Part shown: piece by piece, positions 47,401 through 57,850 of the stretch | Position numbering within the stretch: the first letter of the stretch is position 1 | Layout of the letters: each line of letters starts with the position of its first letter | NCBI RefSeq assembly: GCF_026151205.1 | Contig: NC_087073.1 | Span: 17,946,837 to 18,010,836, forward strand | From: Bolinopsis microptera | Taxonomy: Eukaryota; Ctenophora; Tentaculata; Lobata; Bolinopsidae | DNA: 64,000 bases | Reading direction: 5' to 3' | Made by a program: the position numbers and the translations under genes | Notes under the pieces: generated by a model | Databases searched by the model: none | Seen by the model: the letters and a program-made list of their open reading frames with translations, nothing else | What the model was told of the DNA's origin: nothing

Positions 47401-48857
47401 CTCAGCTTCATTGTCTACAATTCAGACTTTTTTTCAGGCTTCACTTCTTTAAAAGAGACGAATATTATTAAGTTGAACCCATGATCACAAGACATTTGAA
47501 AGATCCTACCCAGATCTTTCAGTATCGATCATACATTTCAAGAACATTTTAAATTATTGAGCCAATAATCCAGAGAATAAAGAGGATACTAAACTCCTGG
47601 AATGTAGATCTTATCAAGGTGAGCCCACCCTGTCAGATACACAAAGGGGCGGGTTAACTTTGTCACACATATCGAACAAATAAAGCTCGAACTGTCAAAA
47701 GTTAATGTTTAGTTGCGTCATTTTAGCGTGCTGTCATGCCCTAATACATATATTAGGCTATATTAAGGTATAGTGCCGAACAAAACTTTCCCGTAAATCA
47801 CAAGCTATGAATGTAAAGCCTGGACGGTGTAGTACAGACGATACAAATTTGATTAATTACTTGCACCTCAATTTGAAAATGTATTCGTTTTGAGCGAGCA
47901 TTTTATCAGGATGGAGTTAAACAAATGACGACGAGAATGAGTTCGGATTTACCGAGAGGCCAGCTGCTGCAAACCATTTCGATCAAATAGGAGCAAAGTT
48001 TAAAAAAATGAAAATCAAATTAAAAGTATTTTAATTTGTAAGTGAAAATGTCTTTGAAAAGAAAACTAACCTTTGAGAAGGATATTCTGTTGAGACTGGT
48101 CTGATAGCACGCTGCATCCTGGTATCGTCATCTTTAGAGTTTCTAGAGCCGTCTTCAGCCCATCCCTCCTCTTCTGTTCGCAAATCTTGTGCATCTGCCT
48201 CCTACTGGCCCTTTGTTGATTTATAACCTCCTCCTCGACCCCCACCACTCGAGCTCGAGCTGCAGCCGCTGCCACCGCCCCAGCAGCCGCTAGATCAGCT
48301 GACATGGTGTCCCGGGGGTGCTGAAACTGAGAGGTCTGAATGGGAGTGTAGCCCGGACTGAGATCTGAGTGGTTGATGAGGGAGGAGAGGGCGACGCCGG
48401 TGAAGTGCTGGGAACTGATCTGAGAGTTGTACATGTCGTATCTGGAGTGGGAGGTGGGGTTGTACTGGGCTGGGTAGTGGGTGTTGGTGGCACAGCTGCC
48501 TGGACTCTGGAAGTAGTGCATGGTAGGCGGGGTGAAGAAGGCTGGACTGTGGAGGACTGATGATGGGTAAGCGTTGGGTGGTTGCTCCGGGTCACTCTTT
48601 ATGGGGACTGGAGAAGCATGTGGAGCTGCTGATTGCTGGCTGCATCTCAGGAAGTTGTCCTGCTCTGTTTTGGATGGCGGACTCGGCAAGATGTCAGTTG
48701 TCGAGCTGACCTCAGCGAGGTTGACTTCCAAGTTCCGGGAGACAATGGAAGGGTTGTTTGGTGTAGCGATGTTTCCTAAGTTTGGCACATTGTAGTCAGC
48801 AAAATTAGCAAATTTGCTATGCATGGCCGTGCTGTCAGCTGCTGACGTTAGCAACAT
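41493..48857 (-). CDS. bHLH-leucine-zipper transcription factor, Mlx/Mondo-like
   Basis: Four exons in phase: 48071-48857 (ATG), 42807-42856, 41705-41793, 41493-41571 (TGA). The predicted protein has 334 residues. The N-terminal ~200 residues are Ser/Pro/Tyr-rich and look like an activation region, followed by an Ala-rich run. The basic region RRQMHKICEQKRRDGLK has His, Glu and Arg at positions 5, 9 and 13, the set that reads CACGTG. The EQKRRD signature is that of Mlx and Mondo. Helix 1 is in exon 1, and helix 2 (AYQFVCDLLRKQQANK) in the 50-nt exon 2. A heptad zipper (VIEELQSMREKNDILQSEID) fills exon 3. The tail SSVPMNNVPTN is short. The glucose-sensing MCR domain of Mondo is absent. Intron 1 is ~5.2 kb and rich in CACGTG. 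USF- or TFE-type assignments are less likely. Confidence 0.8.
42033..42053. repeat. (CA)n microsatellite
   Basis: About ten CA units within the bHLHZip intron. Confidence 0.85.
44250..44753 (+). other. Two short adjacent open frames, unassigned
   Basis: Frames of 100 codons (44,250-44,552) and 65 codons (44,556-44,753) lie nearly head to tail inside the antisense bHLHZip intron. Neither has a recognised motif. The pair might be a decayed mobile element, an unrelated small gene or chance. Confidence 0.15.
45586..45608. promoter_or_regulatory. CACGTG plus CCAAT composite module
   Basis: GTCACGTGAG at 45,584 is followed 12 bp after the E-box by ACCAATGAGG. This is nearly the same spacing and flanks as the 41.1-kb module, and lies in the bHLHZip intron. 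Confidence 0.4.
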
Positions 48858-48973
48858 GGCTTAAAGCACGGGTCACTAATTGGCTCAAGTTTCGTTAGAC
48901 GTATCCCAAACTAAAGTGCAAGAAATGTAATAGCAGCTGATGGAGCGCGCGCAACACGCGTGTGAGAAGCAGT

Positions 48974-49020
48974 CACGTGCGCAGTGCCCGGGCCCACGTG
49001 GGCGCTTAAAAGGTCACGTG
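48974..49020 (-). promoter_or_regulatory. Three CACGTG E-boxes in the bHLHZip promoter
   Basis: CACGTG at 48,974, 48,995 and 49,015 has starts 21 and 20 bp apart, about two helical turns, some 117-163 bp upstream of the ATG at 48,857. The encoded basic region should bind this very site, which suggests autoregulation or control by a family partner. Confidence 0.6.
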
Positions 49021-49099
49021 ACTAGCTGTAGGACATGCGTGTAGAGCACTGATGAGGCTCGGTGGGTCTGGGGCAAGGTTCTGACACCCGGATAAAGTG

Positions 49100-52000
49100 C
49101 TGAGGGTCCTATTGTTGAGTAAAGCTGCTAGTCCAGGATAATACACTGGCAGGTTTCAATTAAAATTGAACCCGAAGCTGTCACTTCACAGGAATTTTAG
49201 TTATTACGTGATCTGCACGAACATGACTGATTACCGGTGATGTTGGAAAATGATGCGCTCTCATTCTTAAGCAGGCTAAATTAGACCTTTATTCCTTTAT
49301 CGATTTCATCTGACTTATGACTACAAAGATCACCGCAACAAGTTTCAAATTTGGTGCATTCCTATTCCAGATACTCCTCATTTTACATCTGAAGCTTCTT
49401 GAAGAAACGTATGTTATACGCGACACAAACCGTGAACAGTTACTGTCGTGACAAACTTTATCGTAAATCTCTAGCCCTGATACTGGTCAGATTTTAGCTA
49501 TCGCGGGCCTGGTGTTCGGATGACCAAAATATGGAAACAAATGAAGTCCATCTTGAATCGAAATTTCCGGTTTCGTCATCCGTGTTCTCAGTACCCTCAA
49601 TACTCTGTCAGCAGATTTGCATATTTTAATCTCTGACTGTTTATGTAGATTATTCTTTTATTCGATTGTTACGTAAGTTAGGAAAGTCATATGAACCGCA
49701 GGTATGAACAGGAACCATGAAAACCGGTGTCCTGATCACAACAGCACAACAACGATAACGAAACCAGGCTGACAGAAAAGACTGGACATCCAGTCGGCAC
49801 TGTAATGTAGAGTGTAGGGACAAAGGGTTGAATAAAATGACTGATTGTAACAATGTGACGGCGGGCTGCTGCGACATGTGCTTCTGCTCGCACGTGCTGC
49901 TCTATCATTATATTTCTCCGTGGGGAGCTGGATTTATTGTCATGCACGTGCTTAAAACTGCACGGTCCGGTCCATCAAATTCTTATGTGATAATCCAATG
50001 TATTGTTATAGAATATTCCGCGGAGAAACTCGACACGTGCAATTGGAGGTTAAGATTAAGCATATTTTGATATTGTACAGTGCAATATTATAATATTTAA
50101 ATTTTTAGTCAGCTATATAGTGAGGTAAGTGTTTGGCTCTATTAAGGTCCTTAACCTAATGGGCCCTCAATATTGGTCAGTACCCTAAATCCCTTGAGAT
50201 GTGCATGTTAAGTTTCGATCTTGTAGAGCGCTATAACTTTTATTTTCACAGGGCAATGAAGCTGGGTTGAGCTGTAGCCCTCTCCCTTTCCGGGTAGTAT
50301 AATTTAAAATAGTACTCACTACTCAATTTCTCATCGTGTTTGTCAACTAAGCTCTCCAAGCCGGATATGGCACTGGACGCTGCCCCCAATACATGTTATT
50401 TGATTTCCACTGAACCGGACAAATTGCTTTGTAATGGTAAGCTCTATTTGTCACCCTCTACTGATTGTTTGACGGGGCGATACTGAGGTACATAATAAAT
50501 TGGGTCCCATTGATGAGCTAAATTATAAATGTTGATCGTCTTGGCATTAAGTTTATAAAGATGGTCAAACAAAGATGGGAAAATATCAGAAATGCCAATC
50601 GAGTTTTGCAAGCTGTTCCGTCGTACATACAATCTAGTTATACCAAGGTTTGTAGGAGTGTAACTAAAACCTCTTCTCAAGTATCAATTAATATAGTGTC
50701 TCAACAATCTCTGGATATGTCCTCCGAGCAATATTGTTAGTTATAGCGAAAGTTTTGTACCATGCTTAGTACCCACTGAATAGTTTTGTACCCAGCATAC
50801 TGTAAAGTAGAAGGATAATACCAGAACCGTTTCTGACTGCAATATAGTCGGAGTGTTGTTCATGTGTTCAGGTGTCTCTATCTCACAGTTCCTTGTTTCA
50901 CACCCTTCACCACGTGTTCTAACTCATAACCCCCAGAAATGCTCTACATCCCCACCACACACCCAAGAGTCGAGGTGAACTGCCACGTGCACACCCACTC
51001 ACCTTCATTAGTCCTAAAAACGGTAGGAAGTAAGGAGAGTTAACTCCCCCATTCCCATTGTGTGCTTTCGTTTTCAACTCGGTTAGAGAGACCCGATACT
51101 AAGAGCCTACAACTTGAGCATACCTCGTCTCCCAATCAACTCTACTACACAGTTTAATTACCGTCCATCTGGTGACTAGTCTGGTTAATTGAGCTCCGCG
51201 TTTTAGGGGGAACAATGGCCCACTCCGCCCCCAAACAAAGCCCACTTTTCATGATAAAGGATTTCGGCAGCTCCCCGCGAAACTACAACCTCCCTCAGGG
51301 TGGATCGTACTATTATACAACTTATTCCTTTATTTCACATCCCACCAGTTCGGCCCAGTAGGGGAGATTTTGTTTACCTAGAGGCAGTGCCGGGACATTA
51401 GCCTCCGCCACACTACAATTACTGGAGCTCGATAATAGGAATTGGGAACCGGGTCCTTGTTTCTCTATCTCGGGTCTTAAAGAGTTAATTTACTAAAACG
51501 AGTCGCTTGTCTGAAAATTAGGAAACATTATCGGCTAAACTCTCGATGGTTGTAGTATTGTCATGGGTACTTATAAATATACGGCAGTCAATCGGTTGCC
51601 ATATAGACGCATGCTGATGAGGTTTTCTATTCGAACTAATTGGCTAATCGAATTCTCATTAACGATAAGAATACGTCTATCATAAAATAGGGCACGCTAA
51701 TAGATAATTTGCATGTCCTCGAATAATAACTGCGCCAAACGTCGATCCCATACAATGAGAGACGTTCAATAGAGACATCTAAGACAAATTCACAAATCTC
51801 TATTAGCTGCACTGCTGCAGACAGTAAATTTTGTAAAATAAGCATAAGAATGTCTCAAGTTTTACTCATAGTTAGCATTCAGCCGGGATCGTTCATGGAT
51901 TACGATAGTATCCTAGAGGGGAAATTGGCCGAAATGCTGGCGCTTTTGTGATTTCACGCTAGAGGGCGTCTGAACTGGTTGAACAGGTTTAGTTGTTTGA

Positions 52001-52275
52001 ATCCGTGTCTGTCTTTGCGTAAAGGGCGCGAAAAGGAGATCCCTAATGAGGATTTAGTCTTTCGACGAACTCATTTTAGCCCGGCCATCAACAACAACAA
52101 CCACTTCTATGATCTATCATGACTAATCAACATGACTAATCAACATGATAAAGAATATTTTCACTGATAACAAATGTAACAGACTGGTCAACTATAAATT
52201 TAACACTAAAAACGCCAGCATGTAATATATCGAATGCAAGATTTCAGAAGGATTTTATCACCAAATATAACTCAC
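49100..52275. other. Mostly non-coding; one weak minus-strand exon candidate
   Basis: Five CACGTG sites lie here (49,891, 49,945, 50,034, 50,911, 50,984). On the minus strand near 50,313-50,376, an acceptor-like GGGGGCAG, an open stretch reading SSAISGLESLVDKHDEKLS and a GTGAGT donor could form an exon of unknown gene. Nothing else was supported. Confidence 0.3.
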
Positions 52276-52410
52276 AAGGACTGGAGGTCGGCCTGTCAGT
52301 GTCACCTCCCTTGTTAATTCTGTTGACTTTGAAGGACAGTTAAGGTTTGTCTCCGTTCCGTCTCTATCTGGTAGTACTACTTCAAGTTCCGTAGAGGATC
52401 GTGCAGTTGA
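52276..52410 (-). pseudogene. Decayed sushi (CCP) exon
   Basis: It follows a good acceptor (ATTATTTCAG) in the phase-1 class of sushi exons and starts with NC, as do the two intact sushi exons upstream. It then meets a stop (TGA at 52,382-52,384) within about ten codons. In other frames LEVVLPDRDGTETNLNCP and INKGGD align with the intact exon's VLPVQHETEVTLTCP and TNKGGD, so the exon has suffered frameshifts. A GTGAGT donor remains. Alternatively the short read VNCTILYGT is the true C-terminus of the gene. Confidence 0.5.
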
Positions 52411-52535
52411 CTGAAATAATCACTGTCATTGTGGAATTGAGGTTCCTAAAAACACTGTTTTAACTTCTACGAAATATAATTTCGTAAATATGCAGTGACT
52501 CGGGAACAAACTTTAAAAGGAAAATTGTGGAATTA

Positions 52536-52823
52536 CCTTACGAGACATATTTATGTTCGACATAATTCCGGTGACCTAAATGATTTGGTAGTGACGTGGC
52601 CAATATAGTAGTGACAGAGCTTGCTTACTTTTAATGGAACGTTTCCAAAATCATTTAAAAAACAATTCATGATTGAATACTAGTGTTCATTTGTTTGATG
52701 AATCATATTTATAACTTACAAAATTGATAGTAAATCGACGAAAACATAATTTTAAGGAAAATACGTGAAAAATAATTTGGGGAAAATAATGACGGTGACC
52801 TAAATTAAATATGTCTCGTAAGG
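52536..52823. mobile_element. MITE with TA target site, CCTTACGAG ends
   Basis: A 288-bp element flanked by TA. The inverted ends CCTTACGAGACATATTTA match over about 18 bp, and GGTGACCTAAAT recurs inside in both halves. The CCTTA start and TA duplication resemble the larger element at 33.6 kb, so both may belong to one superfamily. Confidence 0.65.
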
Positions 52824-53197
52824 TACCGTGAAATACAGTGCAATACATAATATCATTCGACAGTTTCTGGCTTAATTTTGAGCTGAAATTAATATCTTCA
52901 CGAGATTCTGCAACGGACCATATAAGACAGCAAGAAAACTAACAACTAAACAAAAGACACATATTTGACCCATTTCCTCTTCAACATGCAACAAACGCAG
53001 GAATTTGCTACTTACGTCCACAAATTGTAAAATATGGGTACTGAAAATATGGGTTGAATAAATTTGAAGTCCTTCAAGCTGTTCATCTAGATTTTAGAGG
53101 ATATTCATCATCAGAGAGCTGCTTTTCCAGGAAATCTTTGACAATATCATTCTTTCTTACCATCTCATCTTTTCCATAAGTTAAAGTACATTATATG

Positions 53198-53247
53198 TGT
53201 TAATATTTACACTACTACTAGTCGAACTAGTAGTGTAAATATTAACA
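53198..53247. repeat. 50-nt near-perfect palindrome
   Basis: The arms TGTTAATATTTACACTACTA pair perfectly over 20 bp. The inner ACTAGT-CGA-ACTAGT can extend the stem with a 3-nt bulge. It lies just past the last intact sushi exon. It could be a tiny transposon remnant or an RNA hairpin. Confidence 0.8.
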
Positions 53248-53434
53248 TTTGAATCAAAAGACCGTGTGACAAACATCGAGTACAAGTTGCTTATATCGAT
53301 TATTGCGTTCGAATTTTTTCAGACCAAGCCTGTCCCTAGGCGCAGGTTGGAAAGAAAAAGTTCTTACATTTATGCCCTAAAGTTCCTAAAGTAAGTAGTT
53401 TACCCAAGATTGGATCTATTGAAACAGCACATAC

Positions 53435-55128
53435 CTATTTTGGAGCAATCTGGAGATCCATCAGTAAATCTGATCAAACCATCGTCACAGACTGCACTAA
53501 TATTTTTGCCTTTTTTGGAATGTTTTTTTGGGCAGCTGTAGGTTATATCCGTTCCATCTTTTACTGGAAGCTGAGATTCTTCTATTACGAAATTCGACTC
53601 AAGGACGACAGTCTTCCTCGTACAATCAGCTGAAATCATATTTTATTCAGGTTGCGTTGTTAAACTACTGATTCCAAATAAAAAAAGGGGTTTTAATTAA
53701 TTTTCGCCACTAAACTTCGCACTCACCTCGACATACTGGAGTTTTGCCTGTTGGGACAAATTGTCCGTCCTGACAAACTGCTCTGTCGCCTCCCTTGTTG
53801 GTGAAATCTACAGGACAGGTGAGGGTTACTTCCGTTTCGTGTTGAACTGGTAGCACTGGTTCCGTCACAACTGCCTTCCATGTTGCATCAAGAGTCTTGC
53901 AATTTGCTAAAAATTGTAATACTATATAATACAATATCTATAGAATGTATTTTTCCCCTTACTCTTGCCGAAGGCAAAAAGATCGTAGGGAATAACTATA
54001 AGTAATCGGGTTTGGATATTATATGAGGTGGCCCGACGGCCCTACGGTGATGACAAAAGTCTGCTCCTTCGCAATATAGACCACTCCCCTATAATTATGT
54101 GTATAGGAAGCGTCTGTTTTACTGGGCCGCGCTCAGCCTGTCATTCCGCCGAATCTCTATTCGGCGGAATGTTTATGAACATGATAGCCGAATATGTTTA
54201 TGAACATGATATGATAGCCTGAGGTCCCCAGGTAAGCGTCCCCAGGTAAGTAAAGCGTCTGTTATGCTGCGCGCGACGCTAGCCATGTGTTAATTAATTA
54301 CAGTGAAGTTCCTCCTTCGCAAAGTTATTTTCCGCAATTTTCTGGATTTATTTATTGTTGATGCGCGGCGCTACATTGGTAAAAAAATCGTCAATTTTTA
54401 CCATGCACGAAACCCACTCATTTATAAAAAACATAAAATGTAAATATGTTGCACTTTTTCCAGTCAAACTTTTTACTCAAAAGAGTTAATGGTATAACTA
54501 TAAGTACATCTTAGGAAAAATTGATCGTGCGTGGTTTAACCGCGGCGAAATTCTTGTTGTACTTAAGTCTCAAACTTGAAACAGAATAAGTAAACTTTAG
54601 GAAATACATAAGTAGAGTTTCGGAAACACTTTTACCAATTCTACTTTAGTCGAACATACACTTAAGTGCCACTTTAACGTTTTTTCGAAAAGGACATGAT
54701 ATTATTCAGAGTAATATGATAAATCAGAAATATAACCTTGGTTACCTTTACAGAACACTTTTGTTGCGTTATCGTCCAACTCTATGTAGTCCTCACCGCT
54801 GGGGGGTACAATTGTGTGGACTGTTTTCCCATCCACTTCCACTTTCACCTAGTTGGTTTAAAACATTTGTCATCGCATAAGGATATAACGGATCATGTAT
54901 CACCAAAAAGCTTATTTTAAGGCTTTAAATTTACATTTTTCCCTCTACTTATTCAAGAGAGCTAGTCTAAATGCTTTACCTTCGTGAAATCCAGTCCATC
55001 ATTTCCACCAGTCCTCAAAGATACACATTTGTATTCTCCGATTTTAATATTACTCCAAAATACGCACTCCACATCTTGATTTGTCACGTCAAAGTTAGAA
55101 TCGCACAGGCGTTCCTCTGTTTCTCCTG
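53435..55128 (-). CDS. Sushi/CCP-domain extracellular protein (partial)
   Basis: Four exons are visible: ~54980-55128 (or 55125), 54746-54848, 53727-53906 and 53435-53629. Phases agree, and the last two are classic 1-1 sushi module exons. Module one runs from NCKTL through VTLTCPVDF and RAVCQDG to TPVCRG. Module two runs from DCTRKTVV through ITYSCPKK and SAVCDDG to PDCSKIG. Each has four cysteines in sushi order, but the usual tryptophan is unclear. The two upstream exons encode a β-rich segment with ECVFWSNIKIGEYKC and VKVEVDGKTVHTIVPP, which looks Ig-like or a domain of similar fold. Such proteins are secreted or membrane-bound and act in adhesion or innate recognition. Signal peptide and C-terminal exons were not found, and the acceptor of the first exon is ambiguous (two AGs three bases apart). 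Confidence 0.65.
53965..53977. repeat. Hairpin TTGCC-GAA-GGCAA
   Basis: A short perfect stem closed by C-G over a GAA triloop, the hyperstable d(GCGAAGC)-type loop. It lies in a sushi-gene intron. Confidence 0.7.
54142..54171. repeat. 13-bp perfect GC-rich hairpin
   Basis: CATTCCGCCGAAT and its exact complement flank a CTCT loop. The surrounding ~300 bp (54,000-54,300) is GC-richer than its setting, with a short tandem AGCGTCCCCAGGTA duplication at about 54,222-54,250. This suggests an inserted element. Confidence 0.85.
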
Positions 55129-55146
55129 CTGATCCGGTGATTTTTT

Positions 55147-55272
55147 GTCATACGTTGTATGACCCGCCGCGCACGAAGTGCGCGGCTCCCCCTGTAGCGT
55201 CGAAGACGCTACAGGGGGTCATAGTCAATTTGCAAACAATAACAAACCAGAGGGAGAAAAAAATTCTCCCTC
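55147..55272. repeat. Cluster of four perfect hairpins
   Basis: Four stems follow one another: GTCATAC-GTT-GTATGAC (55,147-55,163); GCCGCGCAC-GAA-GTGCGCGGC (55,166-55,186); a 14-bp stem CCCCCTGTAGCGTC with a GAA loop (55,188-55,218); and GAGGGAGAA-A5-TTCTCCCTC (55,250-55,272). The block abuts the first visible sushi-gene exon. Open frames across it on both strands are a by-product of the symmetry. Confidence 0.9.
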
Positions 55273-56768
55273 CATAATAAAGCGCCGCGCCGTCCGTATT
55301 TGTATTGAGTATCTGTGTGTTGCTTATACGAAATATTTGCGGAGGGTTGCTAAGCGTTTTAAATATTAAATTATTTGGAGACATATCGATATACAATATA
55401 TTTTAAAATGCTTGCAGAGTGTATTACGTTATGAACATCAGATTGCTATATAAAGGTAACAGTTGATTCGTCTGCACAGTGTGTGTTGTTTGATGCCCGT
55501 CTGCCTTGTCATTGCTTGTTGTTTGCGTCGTGATTCGTGACCCTCATCATCATTTCATTTAATTTTAATAAATTCTGCAACTTCGGCCCTTCTTCAATCT
55601 GGCATTCTCATCCTCGTTTTGGCTTAAACTGTCAAATATTAGTCACATTATAATAGCGTTTAACACACGATTACTTTGTGAATCCCTGCGTGGCGTTTCT
55701 TTTCTTTGCCACAAAGACATAATTATTTATTTATTATAGAGTGTCGGTCAAAACTGTTAACGTGACCATTGTATTATTATTAATAACTTAGTCGGTTCTT
55801 GAGATTTTGCCTTCTTCATATTTGAAACAACTACCGTCCACGGTATGAAGGATAATTGTTATTTTAATTTCTACTAATTTTTAACTTTTTTCTTGTTCTC
55901 AGCTCGTTGGGACAGAATTGTAATGAACAAAATAATTATGATTTTATTTGATATGTTTCATTTCTTGTTATTGTTTCTCATTCTAATTTGGTAGACGGCC
56001 CCAACGTTAATTAGTATATAATAAGTTTATTATTCTTTTTTAATTAGTTGTCATCCGGCCACACAATTATAAGCAACTTATACTAGTATTACAGCACCAT
56101 TCATCAATTAGTATATCAAAATATGTCATTTTAATTTTGCATGGCTGAAATGTAACGCTTGATTTATATATACTAATCAATTGAATTTTCAAACGAAAAA
56201 ACCAGTATCTCTATTAGATGTCTTGCAGTCAAAAATAATGCTGGATTGTTGTTCGACCTTATATTTTTCTGCTGAAGCTCCATGACGGTCGACACGTATA
56301 ATACCTCTCTTGGAACCTATTTGTACATGTTCAAAGCATGAAACCCGAAGGTGAGTTGTAGACTTATTCTAATATTCTCGTAATATCTCACTGCTTCCCT
56401 AATTACCCCCAACTTGAGCTGAATGCTTGTGAACCACATCAAAACCCTGATTTATCATACACGACGATTATTCGCACAAGTTGTCTTTCCCTCAAACAGC
56501 AAACTGTGCAGTAAATCGTGGTGTTACTGTACATGGTTTGCCTGGTGAATACCATGATTACAATAATTAGTTATGATAAAAATTCTTGTAACCCTTAACA
56601 CAATACGCCCACTTTGCAGTTGACGAACAGAGAAAAAATCATATCTTGGGATATGCCGATATTGATCGATACATCTGTTGATCTTTGAATAAGAGGTGAG
56701 AATTAATTTTAAATATATCGAATTTGTACTTTGTTACTTTGTTACTTTGTTGGGCTTCATGGAATCCT
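55273..56768. other. AT-rich non-coding interval
   Basis: No exon was supported. Any upstream sushi-gene exons are either further right or not recognisable. Confidence 0.4.
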
Positions 56769-57850
56769 CTATCGGGCCATCGAAAAATTCGACCCCCCGG
56801 ACAGTATAGAAACTGTTTTATCACCACTCCAATCCAGTAAGTATCCTGGAGCTGGAGGCTCGTCCGGAAATGATTTGACAAAGTTGGGAAAGTTCGTTAA
56901 AGTTGCTTTGAATTCCATAGGATCCTCGATGGTGAGCATATGTGTTGGGATTACATTCCATAATCGAGGTCCAGTGACTGCAAAGTTGTCATGTAGTGCT
57001 TGATTACGTTGACTGCTGGACTTAGCTATACTGGGCACAACTGCTTTTTGACCATGTCTGAGAGTGATCGAGAACTGGATACCAATATCATTAGGGCACT
57101 TGCAATGCAGAACTTTCCACATGTTGATGATTAAATACCGTTCTCTTCTTCTTTGCAATGACATCAGATCTAGGGCCTTTAATCTCTGCCAGTAGTTGAG
57201 GTGCTGGGTGCCATATGAATCCCTTCTAGCTGTTGGATTTCCTTGTTCTTAGAGCAATTCTACAGAGGACAGCAATACTCTCAATGACTTCTAACGAGAG
57301 ACTTGTATAAAGTCATCATGGTGGCTTTTTCTCTCGTTTTGAACGCACTTAGCACCCAAGAAGCAACATTTCTTGCACGTTCAGCTATCATGTTGACGTG
57401 TGGGGTCCAGGATTGAAAAGTGGAGTGGTCCGTGATTTCCTCGGATGAGGACATCTGTGACGCAACCAAGTCCTCCTTGGGTTGCTGAGATTCGGGATCT
57501 GATTTGTTCACAGTACTATCATGCCGGCCCTTCGATTTCCGTGGTTTAATAGGAATACTTGATTCCTTGCATGGTTTACACAACCAAACATAACTAGAAA
57601 GAACAGTAGCACTAGTCAAAACATCGTGGAAACTCGTAACAGCAGAACAGTTGTGTGATCCCCGAAAACACATGACAGTGAAAAACAGGTTTCTGATCGG
57701 CTTCAAACTCAACAATGTACGTTTCGTTACATTCCAAGCATTCTGATGGCAGTAACGCACGGAGCTCAAATTAAATTCTGTTGATAAGACTGTCCTTTGT
57801 ATACAGTTTGTTCCCGTCTGAGTCAGCTAAATCAATGTTCAAAAACTATG
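56769..57850 (-). mobile_element. Internally deleted LINE: ORF1 zinc finger joined to RT C-terminus
   Basis: Read on the minus strand, 57,850-57,540 resembles a LINE ORF1 with a zinc-finger domain (LLPSECLECNETY in one frame, CFRGSHNCSAVTSFHDVL and VWLCKPCK in another). After about 57,440 it passes directly to the C-terminal region of a non-LTR reverse transcriptase: SWTPHVNMIAERARNVASW, then LYKSLVRS, then SLQRRRERYLII, then FAVTGPRLWNVIP and FPDEPPAPGY. The whole endonuclease and most of the polymerase are missing. Frameshifts occur in both parts. The two ends kept with the middle lost is the form of a non-autonomous LINE derivative. Confidence 0.65.

Noticed and set aside
48290-48795. Other-frame ORFs within the bHLHZip first exon
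   Set aside because: They are shadows of the Ser/Pro-rich coding exon.
54028-54222. 64-codon frame starting MARRPYGDD
   Set aside because: It reads through the palindromic island. I could not recall a verified family, so no product is claimed.
55148-55396. Frames across the hairpin cluster on both strands
   Set aside because: The stems are self-complementary, so both strands stay open by symmetry. No domain was seen.
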